Source of the DNA: Cruorifilaria tuberocauda
Taxonomy: Eukaryota; Nematoda; Chromadorea; Rhabditida; Onchocercidae
Length of the DNA stretch: 64,000 nt
Assembly: GCA_013365365.1 (NCBI GenBank)
Contig: JABVXU010000026.1
Location: forward strand, 248,001 to 312,000
Direction: 5' to 3'
Shown here: positions 1 to 12,087 of the stretch, piece after piece
How positions within the stretch are numbered: position 1 is the stretch's first letter
How the letters are laid out: the number at the start of each line of letters is the position of its first letter
Notes under the pieces: generated by a model
Database searches by the model: none
The model's input: only the letters and a program-made list of their open reading frames with translations
What the model was told of the DNA's origin: nothing
Program-made: the position numbers and the translations under genes

Positions 1-2586
1 AAAAGAATTTCTTTCATTCCATTTCATCGAATTTTAGAATAAATCTTGGTCTAATATCATTTACACATATACATACAATACTAGTTTTTTTATTAAGAGC
101 TCACATAATCAATGAATATAAATTAATATTCGCTCTAAAATCTGTTGCTGAGAAATTTGAAGGAATTGAGAATAATCATCGTGAAGTGAAGTGTTGCACG
201 TTACATTCATAAATTAGTAATATATCATAAGAAGAGATGATAATTTCAAATTATGAATTTTAAGATTTCAATGATAAATTTAACCAAGAAAATAGATGAA
301 CAAAAGATAGAAATACTGATATTCCAGATCTTTGGTTTTTTAAAATTTATACTCTGCTTGATCAAATCGATCATTCGTTGATAGCATAGCATAAGCAGAT
401 GAAATAATACTTACATGGAAAGAAAGAATGAAATTTTTAATTAAAAATCAGTGAAAATATATACTCGACTTATTATAAAATCCAAACATTTTTATAGAAT
501 GCTACTTTCCCAAATATATCTTCAAGATGAAAATAAATTTAATTACGTAGAAGTGAATAATAACTATATGGAATCAAAGAAATTATATAGATATGTGAAT
601 ATGCGATTCGAAAAATTTTTCCACGAAAATATTTCATTAAACTAAAATAGCTATTAGTTTGTCTGATGTAATTTTCAGATTTAAATAAATGAAATGAAAT
701 TGCGTATAGAAAAAGTTGTTCAAAAACAAAAACTGCTTATAATGAAATTTAATCATTTATTGCACATAATAGATGAAGTAATTATTAAAACATAATGCTA
801 AAACTATGCCGATAGTATCAAATTTTATTTGATAACTAATTATTTGGGTAAAATCAATATAACGGATAATTTTCGAAGTACAGTTTTCTGGTTACAATAG
901 AAATGAGAAAGAAAATAGGCACAAAAAGGTAAAAATAGATATAAAATAATTGAACTGGTAGAAGCCGGACATTTATTAGTGAGTGGCAATGACCAATTGT
1001 GGTCCTTCCGAACAGACGAGATGATGACCAGTTAGCTCTTTATTGATGGTGACCCTTAGATTGCGTAATAGTGAAGGAATGAATGGGATGGGTCAGGATG
1101 AATATGCCGACAACTTCTCCCTCCACTTTTTACAATCGATCTCGGTAACTTATCTCTGTCATCTCTTAACACACAAATATGGCTTTTGGAATAGTGATAG
1201 GTTGAAATTATTTATAAACAAAAAGTGGAATAAGCAGCATGTAAATCTTTTGTTATTTCTCTAACTATAAAAATCAAATTTGAAATTCACTAAGATATAC
1301 AAAAGTGTTTTTAAATCTTTTTTCCTTCTTTCGAAAGAAGAATAAGGTTTTCAGCATACCTTTAAATATACTTCCATCTCTTCTTTTTCATATTGAATTT
1401 TTCGCAGATCTTTTTTTCGCATATCGAAAATTTGTCCAACTTTTATTGATTGAAAATAAATAGGAAAAATTTTTTAATATAAATTATTCATAAATTTCAT
1501 GTTTACCCTTTATTCTTTCTGTGAGATATTTATCGTAACTCTTTGTTCAAATGAAAATTATTTTCAAGAAAGAAAGAGAGGGAAACAAAAGGAAGGAAAA
1601 GAGTTAAAAAAATATGAAACTATAGTGAAGCATTAATTAAAACAATTCAGAATTCTTTTAATATCTTTGTAAGAAAGGAAAAAATGAAAAAAGGATAATG
1701 GGAAAAAGTAATCATTTATGATTTTACGACTTATGATATAATCAAAAAAATTGATAGATCAATGGCTGCCATCTTATACAACAAATGGTACCACAAATTT
1801 TGGAGATCGTTTAAAGTAGAGGGAAATTAGACTTTTCGATGGCTAAAATAATATTATGAAAATTTATTTCGATCCTTTCACATTCATTCATTACTGTTAT
1901 GAACTGTATTTGTGCCAGCCGGCCGCTTCCAACTGTTACCGATGGAAATTTTCACTTTCAATCTATTTTTTTGTGGCAAACTTTAAAACCAAACAAATTT
2001 ACATGTACTATTTGTATGCATTTTTGTATATCACACGTAAATGTGATTTGAATGATTTTTCTTATTGAATTTGATGAAAGTTTTCATTCCTTGTAATTTG
2101 GAAGGTTGTCCAAAGTTGATAATTAATTGAAAGAAAAAATAAAAGCTTCATGTTGATAATATGTTTTTAAAGGACATTTGAAAAAAAAGAATTTCTTTGA
2201 ATTCCAAAAAAATTTTACATTTTGACAGAAACGGACGGTAAAGAAACAGGTTCGATTAGACTTGCTGTTTGTGACTTGTCAAATACCATATTTTTAAACA
2301 CTGGAAAAGATAAATAGAAAATGAAACATACAATCGAACCTGTACTTTGATTACCTTATATGTGCTTCATGACGTAAATTAAACAGGTTTTTAACTTTAT
2401 CCAGCTCTTTTCACTTTTACAGTATCGTTCGTTTGGTTCAACAGGTACTGATGACCACTTTGAAATGAATTCTTTCTTCTCAAGTTTCCTCTTCTGATAC
2501 TTTCGTCCTTCAAGAATCACTCCATACTTTATTGAAATGTTATTTGAATTTTTCATTTTTTCATTCATTTTCACATTAAAAGCTAG
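1..2586. other. Non-coding stretch at window start, no gene assigned
   Basis: AT-rich sequence with only short open frames, none with splice-compatible neighbours or recognisable family motifs. A patch at about 985-1190 is visibly less AT-rich than its surroundings and holds a 73-codon frame (1043-1264), but I recognise nothing in it. The missing first exon or exons of the NRF-6-like gene, which should carry a signal peptide, probably lie in the last several hundred bases. One possible piece starts after an acceptor near 2421 and reads for about 23 codons, but its junction to 2587 is weak. Confidence 0.5.
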
Positions 2587-5500
2587 CTATCTAAAGTCTT
2601 ATTCTTCGGATGAAATAAATACGTTTATTGATACTGCCGCACAACTCAATATTACATCAGTTTGTCGATCCAGTCTTCTTAAAGTTAGATATTCTTATTT
2701 ATTTTGTTAATACATTTATGGTTACCTCTAATTTGAAATTTAAAAAATGGCATCATTTTTTTTAAGCTTTGGTAATATGTGGAAGATCTTAAATCTTTAA
2801 ATTCAATTTTAGATTCATGCTTTCTTATTTGCTTACGACACAATACAAGAACAGCGTGATTTCTTCTATCAGTCTTACGCCACTTCTGAAAACACTAAAC
2901 TCTTGTTGAGCAGAGATCGAAATCACTGGGTATATGTTCTGTTACATTTATTCTCGAAATTAATATTAAAAAATCTTTGCGTGAATTATGAATCATCAAA
3001 ATTTATATGAAAAAACTGTCAGTTCCACTTATTTTATCCATTACTTTCCAGCACTATCGTTTTATGCAATGCCTTAAAGTTTCCGCCGAAACAGAAGCGT
3101 CTGTATCTGAATATCCTGTCATATATTGCAATGCGTACGGAAACTTGCAAAGTAATTCAGCTGCAATTGGTTTATGCTTACCTGCCACTTGTTTCCAGGA
3201 TAAATTACAAGTAGGTGGGATTTGAAAAATTCCAGATCAGAGCTGAATTGTTGATTTATCAACAGAATTCGAGATTTCATAATTGACTTATTCGTATTTA
3301 CTTTAACAACAAATTACTGCTTTATTACATCCGTCTATGAAAGGATTACTTTCTTTTAAGTAATTTCGTCACTTCTTTATTGATTGATCTTAAATACAAG
3401 TATAATATGGTGAACTGATTAGTAAAAATTGGCAAGCAAAAAAATGAGAGATAATAGTTGAAGGTTTTTTATATTAAAGTTTATGAATAACAATGATAAG
3501 AACAGATAAGTTACAGCTCGTACGGCACTGGAATAGAATTGCAAGCATAAGGTCTGAAAATACAACAATCGATGGTATTGGGCTTGAAAGCATGACAGTT
3601 TATCAGACAATAAGTTGCAGCAGGACGAGATATGAAAAGCAATGGTTTTATCAGCCAAATATCCTTCTTAATTATATCATCAACAAACTGCTTTTTGCAA
3701 TTGTGGCGTGTGCCAGCGTCTATCATGCCATGAGAGGAACGAAATCAAAGTAATTTATCCATCTTTTATATTAATAAATGAATCAATTTGTTGAAGCACA
3801 TTGTGATACTATTTTATTCTTTTTGAAAATTAGGGAAAAATTTTTAGGTTAGGATAGAAACGGTGTTTTTTTATATAAAAAGCATAATACTAATATTATG
3901 ATGAATTATGCATGCGTGAAATACTTTGAAATAGAAATGTTAATTTAAATTTGTATTTCAATGGTTTTTGACCTTTTATAGATCGTTCATCATGGATGTA
4001 TTTCTGGCATACTCAGGAATTCGAACTTTCCAAATAATAATGCAGAAATCATTTGGACAGAAAAGAACGATTACATGCATATTTGGATTGCGCACCATTG
4101 CAACAATTTGGGTAATAATGGGACATTCTTCGATCTTAATCCAGGTAGAATTCAAGTAAGCTCCATGACAGTAAAGCTTCAATACAACTGCTACAAGTTT
4201 CATTGTAAAAACTTCTTAGTTTGTTTGATTCGAAGGAAGAGCTTTGTTTTGCACAATGGAATAAGTGCGATAGAAAATATTACAGTAGGATTTACCATTC
4301 GATTATTCTTTTTTATGGTTGATTAATGGAATAGTTTGGTACTTTTGCTTGGAGTATTTTAAAAGGAATTCGAATAAGTATAGAAGAATGTACTGTTCGA
4401 ACATTTTGAAACATCTTTTAATGATAATTCTAAACAGTAAAACGAAAATGGCCAAGTTAAAGCCCGGAAATTTTTTTAAGAGAAGGAAAGAAACAAAAAC
4501 AATAATTCACCAAAGAGTTAAAACGATAGCAAAAAACAGGAGCAATAAAAAAACTTACCAGAAAAATGTCCACATAACCAAAACCGGAAACTTGTGCAAA
4601 AACTCCAAACAAAATTAAAGAACAAAAGTAGTTACTAATCATACAAGCATAATCAGAATAAGCTAGCCAGATTTTTCGTAGTGATAATCATCAATTTCAT
4701 AACATTATTTCGATTTCCCGATAAACTTAGTGTAAATCATGTAAGCTTCATTGCGGTTTAATTAAGCCCAATCACAATTGAAGTAAATCTTAGTATGGTG
4801 TATAAGTTATTATAGTCTTAATCAGTGTTACTAAAATTAAATTGAAGTTAAAATCAATTATATAAATAAATCTCATTATAGTTGTAGTAAGTCTTATTGT
4901 AATTCAAATTACCATTTTCATCATAGGTAAATTTTCCCAACATAACGGTTATTATTTTCTCGGACTAAAGTCTGACTAGCATGCTAATAGGGTTTATTTG
5001 AGTTACAAAGGCTTACTACAATTTATTAAGATTTACTTCAATATAATGGGACTTAATTGAACTATGATAGAGCTTACATCGACTTAAGTCCCGATGTAGC
5101 CATGGTCAGTTGTTATAATCTATTATAACCTAAATAAGCTCTATCATAGTCTAAATTAGTCAAGAACTGCAATCCGAAGAAGAACATATTAGACTGGAGA
5201 CAGAAACATGATCAAGGATTCTCAAATAAGTGCTAATCTTTCATTAATCAATTCATACCACTCTTCAATAAGATGTATTTTTTCTTAAAAAAGGTTTCAA
5301 ATGTTCAGGAAGTTAGTAATGTAATTTAGTGTATGAATTCCTATCTCATAAAATGTTGCTTTTTAGACAGTACTTTTATATCTGCAAGTGAAAAGGAACT
5401 ATTGGAAGGCCTTCTACGGTTCATTCATTTATTAAATAGATTGAAATTTTTATGATTGCATTTGTTGCAACGGTTTAATTCAATGATATTTCAGTGTTTC

Positions 5501-8500
5501 ACTTGCAAATATATGAAGAGATTTTATTCGATTTTGACTACCGAAACATATTTCCATCTTCAGTTCGTTAACTCACAGACGCAGAGTATCATTGGTTACA
5601 TAATTAATCTCACGACATATGCAAGTTAAAAAACCTATTCTTTCAAAATTTCAGGGTTATTTAAGGAATTTGGATGAATACAGGAAAACATTGAAAGATG
5701 GATTTTTTTATCAAATTATAACAAACTGTTTTCTCAGTGTTGACATTTTCTTTCTATTGAGTGGTACTTTAACCGCCTACAATTGGTTTCAAAGGAAAGA
5801 GCGTAAAGGTTCCATTATATTACATACCTTTTGCTATTACTCCTAGATTTTTGTCCAGAAAACAAATAATCTTAGAAATAGCGGGAAAAATTGTTGTGGT
5901 TAAATGCTTTATTTCACAGATGAAATTCGCAGGATTTTATTCATTATTGAGAAATTTGCGAAGAGAATTCTTACATTAGTTGATGAAGATTTTCTGCATT
6001 GCTGAGGATTGAATTCAGTTGGAAGAGGGAGAATTGGTAGCGATCGAGAATTAGCTGATAGCAACTGGTAGGGATTTATTTCCTTTTTCGACTTGAAAAA
6101 AGCTTGAAAAAGGATTTCAGGAAGAAATGATATTAAAGACTGTTGATAATAACTGATGAAGATCCTTGTCCTCTTCTTGCTGAGAAGTAAGATATTATTA
6201 ATGGTTTGAAATGGACTGTACACGAATGTCAAAAATTATGGTATACATAATTAACTGAAACAATTGAAATAGAAACTTTGTAGAATGTAAATCCTCTATC
6301 ATCTCATGAAGATGATGATGAGATAAAAAGTTACAATGAATTCAGGCGGAATAAAGCATGCACTATGCTTTAACTGATCCTATCAATACAAAGGCTTCCA
6401 ACATATAATTTAATCATCTATGGTTTAACATTTTCTATTATATGATTTCGGCATTTTCAACAGAACATTTGTAATTATTGATTATCTCATAGATTATGGA
6501 TATCATCGAAAACCATAAGTTAGCTAAATCAATTTAAAATAGCGAATTTGAAAATTTTCAAGCTGTGTGATCACATTTTATCAATGGAATTTATACCATT
6601 GATAAAATTGGATATGAATTAAATGATAACAGCTTTCTGATGTATAATTGAGAATTTTCTCGAAATCATTACTACCATTCACATTAATGACAAAGGAGAA
6701 GTGGAGTACCATTCCACTTCAAACATCTATTAATTCCAAAAATTTTCTATAAAACTATAAAAGTTTCGAATCAGAAAACTGACATCAATTGCGCTAATTG
6801 ACAGAATTTAAATACTGACGCTATTAAATTATAATTTAAGATCAGTTAACGCGGAACAAACGGAACAATTTTCAGAACAGATAGCAGCTTTCTCATATTG
6901 GCATCAGTTTTATTGGCATCGTATAGTGCGCTTATGGCCAAGTTTATTATATCTTGTGTTGTATTTCCAATCAGAAGTACTAGTGCTACATTACCGCCCA
7001 CTTTGGAAAGTTGAAGAGTCGTATAACTTTTGTACTCATAGCTGGTGGAAGATTTTATTGTTCATAAATAGTATCAGCGATAATGACTGTATGCCGTGGG
7101 TTTGGTTTGTCGATTTTTTCTCTAATTTTTGATAAATTATTGCAAATGAAACAAAATTCACAAATTTTCGATTAAAAACTTGAATAAATTAAAATGAACA
7201 TCAACAAAAAATAAAACATGATTTTTGTAGAAAACTGCTGTATTCTTGGGTACATTTCGTATAAAAAATTGCAAATGTGCTAAGCTTATTTTAAATAAAG
7301 CTTTAATTATACTATCTTTTGTTTCTTAAAGAGTTTCGTGCTGTTCAGCATTATTATCCATTTTCCTGAAAAATTGAACTTTCTAAAAAAATTCCAAACT
7401 TAAATAAGTCATCTGTAATATAAACGTATAAATAATATAAATATAAATAAATATAAATATAAATATACAAAATATATTAAAAAATATAAATAAAAAATAT
7501 AAATATAAATAATAATATAAACGTGATATTTTTCATAAGATTTATAATTAACAATAGGCTGTTAGTTATTGTACAGTGTTGTAAGCAATCATATAAATTC
7601 GAAAAGCTTGAAGAGCTCTAGGAATGAAAAAAAGGAAATAAAAAGTATCGATCAATAATTTTATTGTCAGGTATGTCGGAACAGATTTCATATTTTATAC
7701 GCTTTCTCCTGTCTATCTGATATGTTTTGATAAGTCATATGAGTTAGGATTGGTAATATCGGTAGGAACAATTGTTGCTTCTGCAGTATTAAATATTATC
7801 ACCATGAAACAGTTCAAATATCCTCCAACACAGTTCGTTTGGACAGCGCCAAGCATATTTAATCCTGATTATATGGAGGTAATCTTTTTCTCGTCGTAAT
7901 GAAAATTTTAGTTTATGCCTTAATGAAGTGCTTTTAGTCTTTTGACTAACATCCTTTATAATCTATCGGGAAATTAACACATACTCGACAAAGTTACTCA
8001 TGCAGAAATATGTTAAGTTCTTTTTGTTCAGATAGTTTATATTAAGGCTAATTTCTTACTAATTCTTTTTATTGTTCTATTCAAATTAGTACATCATCTC
8101 CAGAATTCAGAATAGATTTTCCTTGGGGAAAGTTTGCTAAATTCAACTATCCAATCAAAAAACATCTCCAAAGCATAAACCTTCTACGGATAGTGCGACA
8201 TCGTTCGGAACAATTTTGGAATTATCTAATAAATAAGAAAGCAATTAACAGTAGTTAATGCTAACTTATTAGAGTTATACTTATAGTGCATGTTTAAAAA
8301 TTATGTCATATGGTACTGTTTATTTTCAGAAAAGTTGAAACTTTAATCCTTCACTTCCGATTGAAAATGAAAAGAATTTTATTCTCTCCTTATTCCACTT
8401 TTTGATCTTAATTTTCTAATGTCCAATCTTTTGTGATCTTAATTTGTAAATTTAAGACTTAATTTTATTGAAGATTGTGGCATACTAATGGAGTATGGTA

Positions 8501-9816
8501 TTTCATTTAAAAAATGGAAATAGAAGTTACTGTTTACATTTCAACTTTATATTTCAGCATAATCGTGCTATATACATTAAACCGCAATATCGAATTGGCG
8601 CTCATACCGTTGGCATACTGCTAGGATATTATTTAGCAAATAATAAAGGGACATTGTCGCAAATAAAACTTTGCTGTGGCTGGTCGTTATCCATTATTCT
8701 TGGTCTTATTAGCCTATTTGGACTTTATCCAGCTTTACAGGTTTGTTACTCAACCAGTTATTCAAATTCATATACATAAAGAAGTAGCTTGTCGAAACTG
8801 TGTCACATATACTGAATGAGTGATAAAATGAAATTAAAGGTACCTTTATTGCTATGTATTTTTGTTCAGCAAATTGATCGTCTGCTATGTGATGGCTAGA
8901 GAAATATGACGAATTCATAACAGTTAGATAAGCATGATAGTTATGCTCGAGGATTGTATAATGAAACTATAGCACGTCACTGGATGTTTCAGGAATGGCA
9001 CTGGTGGTTATACCATTTATTATATGGTGCCTTGCATCATACTGCGTGGGCAATAGCGATTTCTTGGCTTATTTTTGTCTGCCACAACGGATATGCCTAC
9101 TACTTGAACTGTTTCTTTAGTCATTCCTTTTTCATATACATTTCGAAAATCTCTTATGCGGTATCTTTATTGCTATTTCATTTTCATTTCACAGCAACCA
9201 AATATTTAATGATATTGCATATAAACAGCCGTCAGAAATTACTAATCTTACTATTACTTTCTAACATCATTCGATCTATTCAAGACACAAAATTTCCAAA
9301 TAACTTCGGCTCATAATGTGTCTCTGAAAATTTTTTTAAGCTTTCTTAAACGACATTTTGAAATCGAGAGATCTAAAAGCAATGTACATATTTGCTTGCT
9401 TATTCTATTAAAAAAAATTTCTCAACTCTCTTATGAGAGGGCTTTAAGGATTTATTGCTTTGAACTACATTTCTTTTTCTAGTCTTTATGTTTAAGTCAA
9501 CAAATATTTTCTTTTAACTCGATGTATTTTACAGGTTTCTCTGGTCCATTTACTAGCGGTAGGTGGTTTACTTGCGAAAAGAGAATTTCCGATCGTTTTC
9601 AATGGAATACAAACAATTCTCATTTTAACCGTAGAAGGAGTAATCATTTCACATGTTCTTGGTTTTCTTCAAATGCTTATCATCGAATGCCCTTTCATAA
9701 ACATCGACAAAGCAATATGGGAAAGAAAGAAATCACATGATGAAGTTGAAAAAATAAAAATTAGGTCTGAAAATGAAACTCGAAATGCTCTACTTGGAAA
9801 TGATTCATTAAAATGA
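2587..9816 (+). CDS. NRF-6-like integral membrane acyltransferase (acyltransferase 3 family), N-terminal exon missing
   Basis: Eleven exons in consistent phase: 2587-2683, 2813-2929, 3052-3210, 3517-3749, 3982-4144, 5655-5808, 6876-7104, 7671-7878, 8558-8740, 8924-9160, 9535-9816; about 687 residues plus an unresolved N terminus. The first exons form the extracellular NRF domain, with spaced cysteines and the motif IGLCLPATC. Family hallmarks follow in order: GLRTIATIWVIMGHS, SVDIFFLLSGTL, a WWKILLFIN segment, IYIKPQYRIG, SKISYAVSLVH, and ECPFINIDK near the end. About ten hydrophobic segments fit a polytopic membrane protein. NRF-6/NDG-4 relatives in C. elegans act in lipid or drug transport in intestine and hypodermis; the substrate here is unknown. 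The last junction (9160 to 9535) was chosen because it restores SYAVSLVH; reading through 9160 loses the motif. It converges on MED11, 224 bp away. Confidence 0.88.
4757..5150. repeat. Long imperfect foldback plus nested 16-bp perfect inverted repeat
   Basis: It lies in intron 5 of the NRF-6-like gene. The outer arm, about 4757-4793, is the imperfect reverse complement of about 5023-5062 (shared core: AAGTAAATCTTA against TAAGATTTACTT). The inner arm, 4884-4911, pairs imperfectly with 4993-5020. Just outside, 5061-5076 (ACTATGATAGAGCTTA) is the exact reverse complement of 5135-5150. The arrangement looks like an aged foldback or MITE-type element. I saw no coding capacity and no clear target-site duplication. 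Confidence 0.6.
6575..6608. repeat. 13-bp perfect inverted repeat with 8-nt loop
   Basis: ATTTTATCAATGG at 6575-6587 is repeated as its exact reverse complement at 6596-6608. It lies in the intron between the sixth and seventh exons of the NRF-6-like gene. No function is evident; the stem is AT-rich and may be chance. Confidence 0.6.
7417..7524. repeat. ATAAAT-type low-complexity tract bounded by an 11-bp direct repeat
   Basis: Irregular tandem copies of a 5-6 nt unit (ATAAA/ATAAAT). The tract is bounded on both sides by the same 11-mer, AATATAAACGT (7417-7427 and 7514-7524). It is intronic in the NRF-6-like gene. This is likely a slippage-expanded microsatellite. Confidence 0.75.
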
Positions 9817-10040
9817 AGATAAATTTCAACTTATTGACAATGTTCAAAGTTCTATCAATTTTCTTTGTGCCTGAAGATATATCGCTTGAATAGAATAAGA
9901 TCCTTTGCTTCATCTCTTTCGAACGAAGTAAAGAATCTCCTTAATTATATAATTCTCAGATATATACTTGCATAAGAATAGCTCACGTCATACAAATATC
10001 TGGAAGTAAATCAGGCTATCTAGAAGTTCTCTTTCTTTTC

Positions 10041-10977
10041 CTATCTCGTTGCTGAGATATCTGTCACAGGGAGATAAATTTGTTGTATAGCTGATAACCG
10101 ATCCTTTAAAGAAAATAATGCTTGCTCTGTAAGTGCAATGTTCTGTTGGCTTGCAAAAGTTGAACCCTGATGGGCAGTACCAACACAAACATGACTTAAA
10201 TACTGCATCTGAGCATTCAGCTCACTTTCAATCGAATTAAGGCATTTCTTAAATGCCGATGATGCTTCTTCCATCTTAGATTTGCTGATCTGAAATGAAA
10301 TTGAAATATACTTTCATAGAGATTACTGAAACGACTATTTATAATATAAGCAGAACGATTCTCATCAGAAGATAATCGAATATCATTAGTATAGAATAAG
10401 TACACGAATGATAGCTAATGTCTTCTTTTCTACCATGTATGTTGGCACTTATATTGATTTATTTCTTCTCATGAACCGAAAAATATAGAAAGAGTGATAC
10501 TATATTATGTAAGAAAAATTAGTATGTTATAATGTTGTTCACTTTAAATATACTACGTCACACACATCAATTTCATCATATAATACGCATCCATCGGTGA
10601 AACGGTTTTCCAGAGACGTAGATATTTAAAAAAAAAACAGATATTAAAAAAAAAAGAAATTAAACAATAGGTGTTCTATTTACATCACTTTGACGATTTC
10701 ATTAAATTAGGAACATTTCGGCATCACTTCTCAAATCAATGGGATGAGGTGGGGTGTAAAGTTTCCTTAAGGTAGAATATACATAATATATACATATACA
10801 GAATATACATATAAATATACATATAGAATATACATATACAATGCTTGCCTGTTTCTCTTTACTTAGTTCGTTGACGCATGTTTGTGCATGTTTGATCAAT
10901 TCAGCTATTTTCTGTTCAACGTCACCGATAGCTTTTAACCGCCATGACAACTCTGAACCAGTGCTTTGATTCGACAT
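10041..10977 (-). CDS. MED11: Mediator complex subunit 11 (MED11)
   Basis: Two exons on the minus strand, 10977-10849 and 10289-10041, give 125 residues (human MED11 is 117). MED11 sits in the Mediator head module, pairs with MED22, and helps assemble the RNA polymerase II pre-initiation complex in the nucleus. Recognisable blocks are IGDVEQKIAELIKHAQ, NELSKEK, and LNAQMQYLSHVCVGTAHQG followed by a Ser/Ala-rich helix, matching the family order. The two exons join in phase only if the intron begins GC rather than GT (AAACAG then GCAAGC) and ends TTTCAG. That junction gives the family spacing between KEK and the next helix without gaps. Start: the first in-frame Met, 11 bases downstream of a TTTTTAG acceptor that could take a spliced leader. 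Confidence 0.87.
10782..10842. repeat. ATACATAT low-complexity tract
   Basis: Irregular repeats of ATACATATA inside the MED11 intron, immediately after the GC splice donor. In the unspliced frame they would encode a run of Tyr/Ile/Cys residues, which explains the misleading long open frame here. Confidence 0.7.
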
Positions 10978-11110
10978 ATCATCGAGTGCTAAAAAGCATA
11001 ACTTTAAATTGAATTGTGCAATTGATATACTTTCATACATACATATCCTTTCTATTCAAACAGTTTGTTTACTTTGCAAGAATGAAACAATACGCTTTAA
11101 TAGAAAAGAA

Positions 11111-11197
11111 ATGAAGGAAACATCTCTTAATGGTTTATGCTTATAAAGTTAGATTAAGTCACATCCATCCATTTATCCCAAAGATCGCATGCAACAA
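11111..11197 (+). repeat. Direct repeat, copy 1 (87 bp)
   Basis: Aligns without gaps to 11574-11660 with 6 mismatches (about 93% identity by eye). The best conserved block contains CATCCATCCATTTATCCC. The two copies are in the same orientation, 376 bp apart. Confidence 0.9.
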
Positions 11198-11573
11198 TGT
11201 CTCATCTATAAGGAGCATAAAGCATAGGCCTTTTGAAGCATAAAAACTACATTTGACTTTGTTTTAGGCCTTCTGAAGACACTTCTCTGATGCAACTATA
11301 AAAAATTTAAGAATGCATACATCTAAAAATACGAACTGATTCATCTTAACAACCCTTTAAACCTGCCAGTTAGCCAATTCGTTGGATAGAAGGATCAACA
11401 AAAAACCTCCTATCATTGGGTTCACAGACGACTTGCAATACATCTATAGTATTGTCATAATAGTTGTTGATTCGCTTCGTTCTAGCCTTTGATCCGAAGC
11501 AGTCAAGCATTCTTTGGTTTGAAAAATCAGGTAATATGAGAGAGAAGTAATTTATCATGAGTTACAGCTCCTT

Positions 11574-11660
11574 ATGAAGGAAACATCTCCTGATGGATTA
11601 TGCTCATAAAGTTTGATTAAGTCACATCCATCCATTTATCCCAAAGATCGCATTCAACAA
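11574..11660 (+). repeat. Direct repeat, copy 2 (87 bp)
   Basis: Second copy of the repeat at 11111-11197. The spacer shows no coding capacity beyond short frames. Possible origins are a local duplication, or end repeats of a small non-autonomous element. Confidence 0.9.
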
Positions 11661-12087
11661 GTTATTAGACTTTATCTTTGCAGATGTTCATTTTAACGTT
11701 TCTTTTCAAATATTGCAGCCATGAATGGTCGGGAAATATATCTAAAAATATAAATATTGCAGAAAATAGGGTCGGAATGCGTCAACTTGGAATTTGAAGG
11801 AGAACAGATTGAAGGTTCTGTTGAATATCGTTGCGTTAATCTTTGATAAGCTAATAATGGCACGTGTCATGTTGTTCTCATCATCACAGTGCAATTCTGT
11901 TTGGTGAATTTTGATTTGAATTTTTTTCAGATTGTTTAATTTAATCTATTTCGAATCATTTTGTCATGTTGCATATTACGGACGCTTTGCTCACCCCTCG
12001 CTTTCTATCTCTCTACTTCTCTCACTCTCTTTTTCATGATTTTAATAATTCCATTAATTTTACAAAGTTTTTAGTGTTTCTGAATCA

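Larger units (their letters stand above)
10978..12087. other. Divergent intergenic region, MED11 / mS26
   Basis: It separates the diverging MED11 and mS26 genes and should hold both promoters. It contains the pair of 87-bp direct repeats described separately. A T-rich acceptor-like site (TTTTTAG, about 12067-12073) lies about 15 bases before the mS26 start and may be the spliced-leader acceptor. I see no coding sequence. Confidence 0.6.

Noticed and set aside
4319..4618. 99-codon Lys/Asn-rich open frame on the plus strand
   Set aside because: It lies inside an NRF-6-like intron, has low-complexity Lys/Asn/Thr composition and no family match or splice partners.
5909..6232. 107-codon minus-strand open frame
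   Set aside because: Intronic in a plus-strand gene, with no start context or family. A plus-strand frame over part of it looks at least as coding-like.
9161..9316. Read-through of the 8924-9160 exon (or a frame switch giving NQIFNDIAYKQPSE) as the end of the NRF-6-like gene
   Set aside because: Splicing at GCG/GTATCT to the exon at 9535 gives SYAVSLVH and the family end ECPFINIDK in phase. Read-through loses both.
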